16,316 bases of DNA from Dunaliella salina (lineage: Eukaryota > Chlorophyta > Chlorophyceae > Chlamydomonadales > Dunaliellaceae). Where the stretch lies: positions 7,703-24,018 of the forward strand of contig MU069445.1 in the NCBI GenBank assembly GCA_002284615.2. Direction: 5' to 3'. The position numbers and the translations under genes were made by a program. The stretch's first letter is position 1, and each line of letters opens with the position of its first letter. The notes under the pieces are model-generated. The model was not told the origin of the DNA, searched no databases, and saw nothing but the letters and a program-made list of their open reading frames with translations. Below are positions 1 to 7,225 of this stretch, in pieces.

Positions 1-528
1 AACCTTCCAAAGAGGAAAAGACTCAACTCCAGTCGACCAGATGCTGTTCTGATCACCCCTTTTAATGCCAAACATACTTCTAACGGTGTTTCTCCTACCC
101 ATTCCCACCACGCTTTGCGCAGCTCTTCACAGAGGACCACCAGGACTAGCCGCATGAGGCAACTCCATGAACTTTACGTGAATAAACGCTGTGTGCACCT
201 AATAGAAATCAAGTTCTGTGAAGACACAAGGCCAGAGCATCAGTTGAACGCGGCAAAGCATCAGCATGCAGACGTTTGTAAACTCATTCACGCTAAAGCT
301 GTTACAATTCACCCTATCCTCCAGGGTGTCAGTGGAACTATTTACACTGAGCATACCCTGGAGCAATTCAAACAACTAGGTAAGGTAAGGTTACATCGCT
401 TTATCCGCCTACAAGGGCAGCTGAGCGGAGACTTAGAGGCCTGTAACCAGAACAATTTAAGCAAAAATGAAAGCATTGCTCAAAAGTCAGGCACAGCATG
501 TCAAGCATGCAGACACTCAAACAACTAG
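1..528 (+). pseudogene. Retrotransposon copy L1: C-terminal endonuclease region (5' end outside window)
   Basis: The frame is open from the first base to 528. It reads SRPDAVLITP at about residues 16-25, a Ser/Thr/Arg-rich stretch, then HLIEIKFCEDTRPEHQL and a GVSGTIYTEHTLEQFKQLG block. RPD followed by an E-I-K triad fits a PD-(D/E)XK restriction-like endonuclease, as at the C-terminus of R2/CRE/Dualen-type LINEs; that assignment is inference. The same protein text recurs, diverged, at 3406-3850, which confirms a repeat family. The frame leaves the homology at 381, where another element is inserted. The native reading resumes at 530-720 (LGLDHQRATKLAQ, then LHAHSVQNAHKLVTTRRR). It is a decayed copy, not a functional gene. 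Confidence 0.75.
381..516 (+). mobile_element. Family B insertion in L1 (SINE/MITE-like, 136 bp)
   Basis: This segment interrupts the endonuclease frame of L1. The 13-mer TCAAACAACTAGG stands on both sides (368-380 and 517-529), which looks like a target-site duplication. Inside is a 60-bp core at 389-448 that begins GGTTACA and ends TGTAACC, and contains CTACAAGGGCAGCTGAGCGG. The same core, also 60 bp, lies on the minus strand at 6055-6114, and similarity continues about 45 bp past it into an A-rich stretch ending GCTCAAA. No tRNA-type A and B boxes were found, so the mobilising machinery is unknown. Confidence 0.6.
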
Positions 529-640
529 GATTGGATCACCAGCGTGCCACGAAGCTTGCACAAAGTCAGGCACAGCATGTCAGGCATGCAGACATTCAAA
601 CAACTAGGATTGGATCACCAGCGTGCCATGAAGCTTGCAC
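483..640 (+). repeat. 79-bp tandem duplication
   Basis: Units 483-561 and 562-640 are the same length and differ at about three positions. The unit begins AAAGTCAGGCACAGCATGTC and ends GAAGCTTGCAC. It spans the right end of the family B insertion and adjoining L1 coding sequence, so the duplication happened after that insertion. Confidence 0.9.
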
Positions 641-957
641 AAAAACTTCATGCTCATTCTGTTCAAAATGCCCACAAACTAGTCACCACACGCCGGCGTC
701 GGCCTGCGCCGCGCAATTGAAAATAAGGATATTTCCCACAGCCAAATTCTAGAGCCAGGTGCTTCTACTAACCCTCCAGATCCACATTAGCATTCTCTTT
801 TTCATACCTTGTGGTGGAAGGGGCACACGGCTCTTTTTTGAGCCATTGCGTCTCCTTTTCCTTAATTGATGTAGGGAGAGTTTCTCTGCCTACATAGTTT
901 TTCTTTTTTCTTTTCTTTTCTTTCCTTTTCTTTCCTTTTCTTTTCTTTTCTTTTCTT
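641..957 (+). mobile_element. Retrotransposon copy L1: C-terminal tail and 3' UTR
   Basis: Coding homology ends in Asn-Pro-Pro-Asp-Pro-His followed by TAG at about 771-791. The 3' UTR follows, with CTTGTGGTGGAAGGGGC, GCGTCTCCTTTTCCTTAATT and TCTCTGCCTACATAG, and finishes in a TTTTC-rich tract at about 898-957. The same UTR blocks occur in L2 at 4130-4256. The CT-rich tail is the element's 3' terminus. Confidence 0.75.
898..957 (+). repeat. Pyrimidine tract, (TTTTC)n-like
   Basis: Sixty bases of T and C with TTTTC/TTTCC periodicity. It is the 3' tail of retrotransposon copy L1, comparable with the shorter CT-rich tail of L2 at 4229-4256. Confidence 0.85.
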
Positions 958-1064
958 CGTTGCATTTCTTAGTGTAGCCTAGCAGTGCGTTTTGACTGAT
1001 GGCTTATTCCTGTAAACCCTTGTAAAACCCTGCGTTCAATCCTTCTCTTTGAAGAGCATGGCAG

Positions 1065-1137
1065 CTCAATTAAGAAAAGAGAACCTACGCAGGCAGTGAA
1101 ATCACTCCTCACATCAATTAAGGAAAAGAGAATACCC
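1065..1137 (-). mobile_element. Inverted fragment of the L1/L2 3' UTR
   Basis: Read on the minus strand, this contains CTCTTTTCCTTAATTGATGT, CACTGCCTGCGTAG and TTCTCTTTTCTTAATTG. These correspond in the same order to the 3' UTR of L1 (about 850-905) and L2 (about 4181-4240). It is a short 3'-end copy in opposite orientation, lying just before L2 becomes recognisable. Confidence 0.55.
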
Positions 1138-1567
1138 AGGGCCAAAAACTATAAATCGAGCTGAATTGGCAGCAATTGCTGCTGCTATCATCACCAAATA
1201 TGCACATATAGCATCCGACAGCCTCACCTCTCTCAAAGAGATTGTAGCTCAATCAAATACGTAAACGACTTCTTTACCCTAAGAAACTAAGAAAAATCCC
1301 TGGGGCATATCCAAGGAGACGTTCTTAAAATGATTTTATCTCTCATTATCAACTCTCATGCCAATATTCAATTTTATAAAGTCAAGTCTCATGCTGGTAT
1401 CGATGTAAATGAATGTGCGGATGCTATTGCAAAATATTAAGCAATTCAAGCCAACAACTGCACGGCAGACACTGAGATCCCTTGTGCAGGTCCTGGCAGA
1501 AATCCATGTACATATATCTTTTGGTGAGCCAGGGAAGAGAACAGAGTGCATGCTGCCCCCAACTTCA
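1126..1567 (+). pseudogene. Retrotransposon copy L2: RNase H domain
   Basis: Frame-corrected reading shows NRAELAAIAAAI (about 1154-1189), HIASDSLTSL (about 1205-1234), then in another frame YKVKSHAGIDVNECADAIAKY (1375-1437). This is the RNase H layout of LINE polyproteins, with acidic residues in RAEL, ASDS and NECAD and the conserved KSHAG histidine. At least one frameshift near 1250-1300 and stops at 1288, 1438 and 1525 make it dead. No reverse transcriptase domain is visible upstream, so this copy is 5' truncated or interrupted. It continues at 2182 after the inserted element. Confidence 0.75.
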
Positions 1568-2168
1568 GATTTAGATTTAGATTTACATTTGGGTACCTTC
1601 AGCCAGATTGCTCGACTGATCGGCCTGTGACTGGTCCTTGCCAGCCAACATAATATCCATAAGCTCAGAAATAAACAAATAAAGCTTGTTGTTGTGTTGC
1701 AAGAGGAAATCATGCACAGCCTGGACATTAACTTGCTGTAAATAAGGTTGTTCCATTTAAAAAACACCTGAGATGCAGTTGAACAGGTAAGCATACTTTC
1801 TCCTCAAATCACAAACAGCTGCGTGTCTGCACGTTAAAAGGGCATGGACTTCATCCTGAATCTCAGCACTAGAGCAGCAATCACACACAGAGAATCCCAA
1901 GCCGCTGTCTCTACCTTCTGCCTGTGTGCCCGAAGTCTGAATCGGCTAACATTCCTTACGACATGTTGAGACAGATCCAAATGCGTGTGTCTCGGTAAGC
2001 GGGCTGGGGCACGCGCATTGTGGTCAAAAGGCACTGCAAACAAAGTTTGATTTAGATTAGATTTACATTTGGGACCTTCAGCCAGATTGTTCGACTGATC
2101 GGCCTGTGACTAGTACTGGTCCTCGCCAGCCAACATGATATCCATAAGCTCAGAAATAAACAAATAAA
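1568..2168. mobile_element. 601-bp insertion with direct terminal repeats, nested in L2
   Basis: The element splits L2 coding sequence and is bounded by an exact 13-bp duplication, GCCCCCAACTTCA, at 1555-1567 and 2169-2181. Its ends are a direct repeat: 1568-1683 and 2049-2168 both run from GATTTAGATT through TTCGACTGATCGGCCTGTGA (CTCGACTG in the first) to AAATAAACAAATAAAG. The interior (about 365 bp) encodes nothing I recognise. Two readings remain: a miniature LTR-like (TRIM) element, or a dimer or pair of SINEs. The long target duplication and A-rich 3' end favour LINE-type integration; LTR elements normally make 4-6 bp duplications and have TG...CA ends, which are absent. Confidence 0.7.
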
Positions 2169-2181
2169 GCCCCCAACTTCA

Positions 2182-2311
2182 AGCTCACTAATCTTCAAAA
2201 TCTTCAAGGCGCTCTTACACTCCACATGCATACTAAACACAAGCTTGGATATGCCAATGCCAAAACAGGCTACTACTCTTACTGTCAAGACTCGTTACCT
2301 GCCTTATTACT
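2182..2311 (+). pseudogene. Retrotransposon copy L2: region after RNase H
   Basis: Continuing across the 13-bp duplication, the frame reads PNFKLTNLQNLQGALTLHMH, then TKHKLGYANAKTGYYSYCQD and a Leu-rich end near 2311. Removing the 601-bp insertion restores one reading frame through the junction, which is good evidence that this is the same element as the RNase H piece. The block is cut at 2312-2319 by the next insertion. Confidence 0.6.
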
Positions 2312-2319
2312 GCATGTAG

Positions 2320-2894
2320 CAGGAGGCTAAAAATAATGTCTGTTGATAGGCACGTGTAAATTTGAATTTTGGGTGGGACCCCCCTGACCCACCCACCCAC
2401 ACCCAAACCCCCCTTCCAGTGCCCCAATATTATAATTGATTAATCCAGGCAAAAAGGGTACCAATCTGCTCCTATTTGAATTCCCCATTCATCTGCATGC
2501 TCATTGCAACCAAACATTGAGTTGGAGCAGAATTATGGAGCAAAAAGTGATGAACGGATGCCCATGCAAACCTGCCCTTCCAGGCACCCACAACTTGCTT
2601 GCAAGTCCATATAAACTGCCCTTCTGACTTCACCATGCAAGGACATATTACACATTGTCACTATCATGGAAGTTTGTTTGCTGCATGTTTGCCTTCACAC
2701 CCCCAGCAACCTACACCCATGCGCATGTGGCACTGACTCTGATCCATGCACAGAGACCCTCACCCCTTTTCACCCAATATTGCTCAAAGAGGGTGCCAAA
2801 TGATAGTTCTCAAGCTCAGGATTCCGAATAGATGTACAAAATTTTTCTTGGTTTGACACGTGCCCCCAAAAAGTTATATGTCCTACAGCCTCCT
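2320..2894. mobile_element. H1: 575-bp non-autonomous DNA-transposon-like insertion in L2
   Basis: The ends are inverted: AGGAGGCT at 2321-2328 against AGCCTCCT at 2887-2894. A second paired motif lies 28-30 bases inward: GGCACGTGT at 2349-2357 and ACACGTGCC at 2856-2864. It is flanked by an 8-bp duplication with one mismatch, GCATGTAG at 2312-2319 and ACATGTAG at 2895-2902. Eight-base duplications and CAGG-type ends resemble hAT elements, but no transposase is present and the family call is tentative. Related sequence occurs at about 10800-11275 (opposite strand) and about 15975-16135. Confidence 0.6.
2382..2404 (-). other. G-quadruplex-type tract and hairpin in H1
   Basis: GGGTGGG at 2371-2377 pairs with CCCACCC about 10 bases later, and the C-rich run CCCACCCACCCACACCC gives four G-runs on the minus strand. 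The equivalent tract in H2 is GGGGTGGGTGGGTGGG near 11225-11240, so it is conserved between copies. Confidence 0.55.
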
Positions 2895-2895
2895 A

Positions 2896-3000
2896 CATGT
2901 AGATTGAACATCAGCAAAGCCTTTATAAGCATGCCCTACAATTCTGGAACTATAAAGCGTACCATCCTGCAGTATCGCACAGGTGCCCTCAACAAAATAA
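2896..3000 (+). pseudogene. Retrotransposon copy L2: block before the zinc knuckle
   Basis: The reading TIKRTILQYRTGALNKIK at 2951-3004 resumes L2 after H1. It runs into the family A insertion, and the expected continuation (LYNQKHAVHLKRS) is found on the other side at about 3089. The copy is decayed. Confidence 0.5.
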
Positions 3001-3083
3001 AAGTAAGAGTCTCACTGGGCACAGCCAGCGTGCATTGAGGAAAGACCCAACAATCAGCGCCGGAACACAATGGGCCCCACCAA
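3001..3083 (+). mobile_element. A1: family A SINE-like element in L2
   Basis: It contains CACTGGGCACAGCCAGCGTG, CATTGAGGAAAGACCC and CAGCGCCGGAACA, followed by GGGCCCCACCAATG. It is shared with copies at 5348-5413, 6180-6273 and 7111-7196. Imperfect copies of LINE sequence flank it (CCCTCAACAAAA on the left, CCCTCTACAATCAAAA on the right), consistent with a target duplication. CCAGCG and CGCTGG inside the element form a short inverted repeat. Confidence 0.65.
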
Positions 3084-3852
3084 TGCACCCTCTACAATCA
3101 AAAACATGCAGTCCATTTGAAAAGGTCTACTGACCCAACATGCCCTCTTCCAGGCTGCCTTCAATTTATTGCAATTGGACAGCGCATTCCACATTCTCTC
3201 AGGCTGCCAGAACTGTATCATCTTCACTATGAAAATTGAACGCCATAACATGGCAGGCAGCATGACTGCAAAAGCACTCAGCAAAAGCCCTACGGGAGCA
3301 GGCCTGGCCTACGCAGACATAGGAAGCGATTTTAAACTTACTCAACGCAACCCCCAACTTCCTACACATGCCTCAAACAGAACTTTACCTGCATACTTCT
3401 TCCTTTGTAACCTTCCAAAAATGAAAAGGCTCGTTGATCTCCAGTCGACCAAATGCTGTTCAAATCACCCCTTTAATTGCCAAACATATTCCAAACGGTG
3501 TTTCTCCTACCCATTCCCATCACGCTTTGTGCAGCTCCTCACGGAGGACCACCAGAACCAGCCGCATGAGGCAACCCCATAAACTTTATGCGAATGAAGG
3601 CCATATGCACCTGATAGAAATCAAGTTCAGTGAAGACACAAGGCCAGAGCACCAGTTGAACGAGGCTAAGCAGCAGAATGCACCTTTGTAAACTTCAAAG
3701 CGCTAGAGCTAAAACAATTGCCCCTGATTCTCCTGGGTGTCGGTGGAACTACTTAAACTGTGCACACCCTGAAGCAATTTAAACAACTAGGACTGGACCA
3801 CCAACGTGCCACTAAGCTTGCTCGACAACTTCATGCACATTCTATTCAAAAG
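3084..3852 (+). pseudogene. Retrotransposon copy L2: zinc knuckle and endonuclease region
   Basis: One frame gives LYNQKHAVHLKRSTDPTCPL then PGC (about 3089-3157). After a frameshift, DSAFHILSGCQ follows; together this is a C..C..H..C zinc-binding arrangement as found upstream of restriction-like endonucleases in LINEs. IERHNMAG and ASNRTLPAYFF follow. The endonuclease block is near 3435-3690: the RPD motif is spread over frameshifts, and HLIEIKFSEDTRPEHQL is intact. GLDHQRATKLARQLHAHSIQ closes this part at about 3850. The aligned L1 copy (1-660) differs by scattered substitutions, so both are old. Confidence 0.7.
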
Positions 3853-4040
3853 AAAGAAAGAATAGAGATATTTACGCTTGCCCTTAGGCCATGTGCATTA
3901 ACTTAATGCTCACTTTCCTACTTTCCTTGAAGGAAAGAGCCTCCCAATGACTCCCACCAGTAGAGGGCATCTTCTTCCGCTCTGGCCACAAGGACTCAAT
4001 CCAGAGACCTCCTGTTCAATGTGCGCGCTTGTTTCCACAT
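3853..4040 (-). mobile_element. Possible tRNA-derived SINE inserted near the L2 3' end
   Basis: About 190 bases absent from L1 separate two aligned parts of L2. On the minus strand there is AGCGCGCACATTGAACAGGA followed by GGTCTCTGGATTGAGTCC, which resembles a tRNA anticodon arm and T arm with a B box (compare GGTTCGAGTCC). The minus-strand 3' end is ATTCTTTCTTTCTTTT. A perfect short palindrome CTTTCCTTGAAGGAAAG lies inside. No A box is identified, so this remains tentative. Confidence 0.35.
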
Positions 4041-4256
4041 TGCACTATTGGAAACAGAGTACTTTCCACAGCCAGGTCCTACAGCCAGGTGCTCCTAGTA
4101 ACCCTCCATGTCCCTGTTAGCCTGTCTTGACTCATATCTTGTGGTGGAGGGGACTTGCGGCTCTTTATGCGCCAATGCGTCTCCTTTTCCTTTATTGATG
4201 CAGGAAGAGGTTCTCTGCCTGCGTAGTTCTTTTTTCTCCTTTTCTTTCTTTTCCTA
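4041..4256 (+). mobile_element. Retrotransposon copy L2: 3' end and UTR
   Basis: TTTCCACAGCCAGG, CCAGGTGCTCCTAGTAACCC and CTTGTGGTGGAGGGGACTTG align with L1 at about 733-830. GCGTCTCCTTTTCCTTTATT and TCTCTGCCTGCGTAGTTC follow, then a CT-rich tail. The Asn-Pro-Pro-Asp-Pro-His end seen in L1 is mutated here. Confidence 0.65.
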
Positions 4257-4629
4257 GGGCCAGGGCACCGTGTATCCCCTTCACCAAGAGAAAATGAGGA
4301 AATCAGTTAGTGGGGATCACGAGGGTTACTGGCAGTAGCCCGTGTCTGACCTTGTTGAAGAGTGCAACGATATAAGAGGCCTGGGAAACCTCTTCGGAAC
4401 ATCTCGAGTATGCCTTTCAATCACCACTGCTACAATGAGACTTGAAAGAAGTCTTCTCCAGAGCTCGTCTGGTGCTTGCAAGTTTGTATGCGTACTGGAC
4501 AGAATGAGCATGAAGCTTTAGAGCAGCTTAGGGGCCTTGTGTATGTCAAGACCAAGCTCTTTCAGAGCTTCCCAAGTGTGGGGGGTGTAGATAACTCCAC
4601 CCACACCTAACAGAACAGTATGAAGGGTG
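4257..4629. other. No gene recognised between retrotransposon copies
   Basis: No coding homology or long repeat was found. The only local structure noted is a small palindrome, AAGCTCTTTCAGAGCTT, near 4554-4570. Confidence 0.4.
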
Positions 4630-5348
4630 CCCTATTTCAGAGTTTGAAATTCAAACCTCGATCAAGAAAAACTTCAGAATGCCCTGCTTGACCCATCCTA
4701 TCCACCTCATAGCATACTCTCTCATATACTTCAGAAAGTTAACCCAGTGCATCAAGAAGCACTTAATCACCTCAATCACCTTAAAAACACTTGTGTCAAA
4801 CTCCCAAATAGGCTCAATCACCTCTGCAAAAAATCTGCCAGAGCTACTTTCGAGGACATTGCAACTGACATTGTCAACCCTCTCCAAGAATGCCACAACA
4901 CTGCGCTTAATACGCCACCACAAGCACTTAGCATCTGCGGTGAAGCAATCAGCAAAGGAGACTATGGATCTTACATTGTCTCTATAGATGCATGCAATAA
5001 CAGAGAGGCTCTGCTTTCTGGAGATAGAAACTCCAAATAGTGTCCATTGAAACATTCCACATTGGCTGTTTCCATCCAGACAACCACCAAATGCACGGCT
5101 CAGTCGCCCTGATGGCGTTATAGTTTTGCCCCTTGAAGGCAAAGACCCCACAATTCACCCGCAAAATATGAATCTTAGAGACAGAGAAAATTTTGCTCTG
5201 ACACCAATCCTGAACAGACACTTAACACAGCACAGAACCAGCACAAACACACCATCGACAGCCTACACAAAAAAAATCTCCAGGGCACACACCACAATAA
5301 CAGAGTCACATTGCACACCATACTGGTTGGAGTTGCTGGAACTATCTT
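4630..5348 (+). pseudogene. Second LINE family: C-terminal region with endonuclease
   Basis: The frame is open from 4648 to 5040 and includes ICGEAISKGDYGSYIVSIDA followed by CNNREALLSG. After a frameshift it reads IPHWLFPSRQPPNARLSRPD then GVIVLPLEGKDPTIHPQN. A further shift gives KFCSDTNPEQTLNTAQNQHK and NNRVTLHTILVGVAGTIF, which ends at an A element. RPDG...KFC and GVAGTI parallel the RPDA...IEIKFCEDTRP and GVSGTI blocks of L1/L2, so this is a related but distinct family. A deletion at about 5187 removes the expected His-Leu-Val-Glu stretch, including the putative catalytic Glu. It is dead. Confidence 0.65.
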
Positions 5349-5413
5349 CAGCGCTGACTGTTGGGTCTTCCCCTAATGCACGCTGGTTGTCTCCAGCAAA
5401 GACTTTTACTTTT
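5348..5413 (-). mobile_element. A2: family A element
   Basis: The minus strand reads AAAGTCTTTGCTGGAGACAA, CCAGCGTGCATTAGGGGAAG, then ACCCAACAGTCAGCGCTG. It sits exactly between the plus-strand second-family LINE and the minus-strand LINE fragment. The outer part of the consensus (TCCCACCAATCC) is missing, so the copy is shortened at that end. Confidence 0.7.
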
Positions 5414-5570
5414 GAAGGGTGACTTGAGCAGAGGCTCTTGAAAGATGGCGACACAAATTGCGGTTGCTGATTCTTGAGTTGGGAGTCTTCACAGTATTTG
5501 ACTTCCGCAAGATGGATGTGCCTCTGTTCTGGGAGGAGCTGACTAGGGTGACGGATCTTGGAAGTAGGTG
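5412..5570 (-). pseudogene. Third LINE fragment: endonuclease region, minus strand
   Basis: On the minus strand the sequence reads RHPSQLLPEQRHIHLAEVKY followed by CEDS. In another frame it then reads NLCRHLSRASAQVTL and is cut by the A element. HLAEVKYCED corresponds to HLIEIKFCED of L1/L2, with Glu and Lys of the E-x-K triad kept. A matching RPD motif is not clear upstream; a mutated EPGAL near 5680 is a possible remnant. The element probably extends towards 5900, but I cannot support that. Confidence 0.5.
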
Positions 5571-6017
5571 GAGTGGCCGTGGCTGGTGCTGAGTGCTCCC
5601 TGTTTTCCCATGCTGCTTATAGAGCTTTAAGGATCGTAATGCACCTGATACCTTATGCTGACACGTGAGCGCACCAGGCTCCGCTGCAAAAACTTTTCTT
5701 AAATACTGAAGTGCATCTATGGCAGTGGAAGCTGAGAATTGAAGAATGAAGCACATCATGAACATGTCTGTCATAACCTCTCGGACCATCTTTCAGAGTT
5801 GTGCTGACGACAGAATTATAGGACGTCCTCTTAATTCTGCGCATCATGTGGTGTCACGAGATAATTTTTCCTGGAACCAAACTTCAACCTGGTGGAATCT
5901 CTGGGCTGACCTTCACATAAACATTTCATGCAGAGTGACTGTGCGCATGTTTCTTCCAGCACTTGACACTTCCAAATTCAGCTCAAGCCTTTGTTTCCAT
6001 TCAGTTGACGTTTGTAC
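5571..6017. other. Unassigned, possibly upstream part of the minus-strand LINE
   Basis: No domain or repeat is recognised. The minus strand is open over much of 5571-5789, but its protein resembles nothing I know and it carries no conserved LINE motif. Confidence 0.3.
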
Positions 6018-6120
6018 ACAAGTTTGAGCACTGCTTTCTTTTTTAGACTGGCCCGGTTACAGGCCTCTGTGTTTCCGCTCAGCTGCCCTTGTAGGCAGAG
6101 AAAGCAATGTAACCTTACCT
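6018..6120 (-). mobile_element. Family B element, minus-strand copy
   Basis: The core at 6055-6114 starts GGTTACA and ends TGTAACC and matches the L1 insertion core over 60 bases at about 85-90% by eye. Similarity continues on its minus-strand 3' side through GAAAGCAGTGCTCAAA. No clear flanking duplication is visible here. Confidence 0.6.
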
Positions 6121-6179
6121 TAAGGGTGTCCCAGGTGAAGATAAACTTACTGGACTAGACTTCTTTGCTTCTTTTTTTC

Positions 6180-6273
6180 TTGGATTGGTGGGACGCACTC
6201 TCAGTTCCAGCACTGACTGTTGGGTCTCTCCTTAATGCATGCTGGCTGTGCTCAGCGGAGACTTTCTCTCTCC
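6180..6273 (-). mobile_element. A3: family A element
   Basis: The minus strand carries GAAAGTCTCCGCTGAGCACA, GCCAGCATGCATTAAGGAGA, GACCCAACAGTCAGTGCTGG and TCCCACCAATCCAAG, so this is a nearly complete copy. It lies about 65 bp from the family B copy in the same orientation, but the two families also occur apart. Confidence 0.7.
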
Positions 6274-7077
6274 TTCTGCATGTCGCGGTTAGAGGCCGCG
6301 GTGGCCTCTAGGCTGCGTAGACTTCTCTTTTATTTCCTGGGCGTGAGGCAGTGCATGGCAGCACGAGGAGAGTCCGAACTTACAGCGCATAGCAGAGTTC
6401 GCGCTGGACACTTCTTAGTTGGAAAAAAAAAAGGTTATTGCAAGAGGAAGAGAGAAAGAGAGATTGCAAGAGGGAATCGCAAGAGGACCAAGAGAGGTTT
6501 CAAGAGGATCTCTGCTTTTGTTTCCCTGCCTTATCCTTGGCCTTACTACATGGGTGCTTTCCCTAATGTAAAACTAACTTAGTGAAAACTGGTTTGGAGA
6601 GGCCACTTTGTCCTGCAGCCAAGCCAGGCGCAACACGGGCTGCTACCTCTATTCCCCCTATTCGTGGGAAGTTATATCACATAAGGCTTGTCACCGCGAG
6701 GAGGATAGACTCTGCAAGGTTCGACACACCCATACATTATACTTCAAGAGCAGTAAACGTGTAGTCATGATGATCGAACCTGACATGTAAGCTTGCGTTT
6801 TGTGTATGTCATACGCAATATGCCTGACCAGCCAGAATTGCGGCCAGAATTGCAACCTTGACGGCTTGCACAGTTTTTTTTTTTCATTAGACTCGTCCTT
6901 TTCCAGGGCATCCAAGGTCGAGTACTGCAAAAACTCTGCTGACCCGGATCAGCCTTGTTTAAAGGGCTGACTCAAAGATAGCATGTCAAGGAATGGAGGT
7001 CAAAATGGTTGGAATGGAGGTTTATGATAATATCAAGTTGAGGTTAATGAGTCCATTGCTACATCCAGTGTCTTGTA
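6274..7077. other. No gene recognised; purine-rich tract at 6421-6525
   Basis: A degenerate GCAAGAGG/GAGAAAGAGAG repeat runs from about 6435 to 6510, after a run of ten A at 6423-6432. The rest shows no coding homology. Small doublets (CCAGAATTGC at about 6832 and 6845; GGAATGGAGGT at about 6990 and 7012) are the only other structure. Part of 7080-7225 is probably the 3' UTR or downstream flank of the UFSP2-like gene. Confidence 0.4.
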
Positions 7078-7210
7078 AGACCCACAGCACTCAGGGCAGA
7101 AGAAAGAAAGTACGAAAGTCTACACTGGGCACAGCCAGCGTGCATTAAGGAAAGACCCAACAGTCAGCGCTGAATTGAGTGAGTCCCACCAGACCAAGAG
7201 CACTCAGGCC
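7078..7210 (+). mobile_element. A4: family A element with flanking duplication
   Basis: The element (about 7111-7196) reads CACTGGGCACAGCCAGCGTG, CATTAAGGAAAGACCCAACA, GTCAGCGCTGAATTGAGTG and GTCCCACCAG. The flanks AGACCCACAGCACTCAGGGC (7078-7097) and AGACCAAGAGCACTCAGGCC (7191-7210) match at 17 of 20 positions, as expected of an aged target duplication. An AGAAGAAAGAAAG stretch adjoins the left side. The copy lies just past the stop codon of the minus-strand protease gene. Confidence 0.7.
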
Positions 7211-7225
7211 AAATAGCTAGCAAAA

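Noticed and set aside
768..965. Lys/Arg-rich minus-strand protein
   Set aside because: Complement of the CT-rich LINE tail; low-complexity artefact.
1409..1630. Plus-strand ORF with ATG in the RNase H region
   Set aside because: It is in a different frame from the RNase H homology and runs into the inserted element; a shadow frame.
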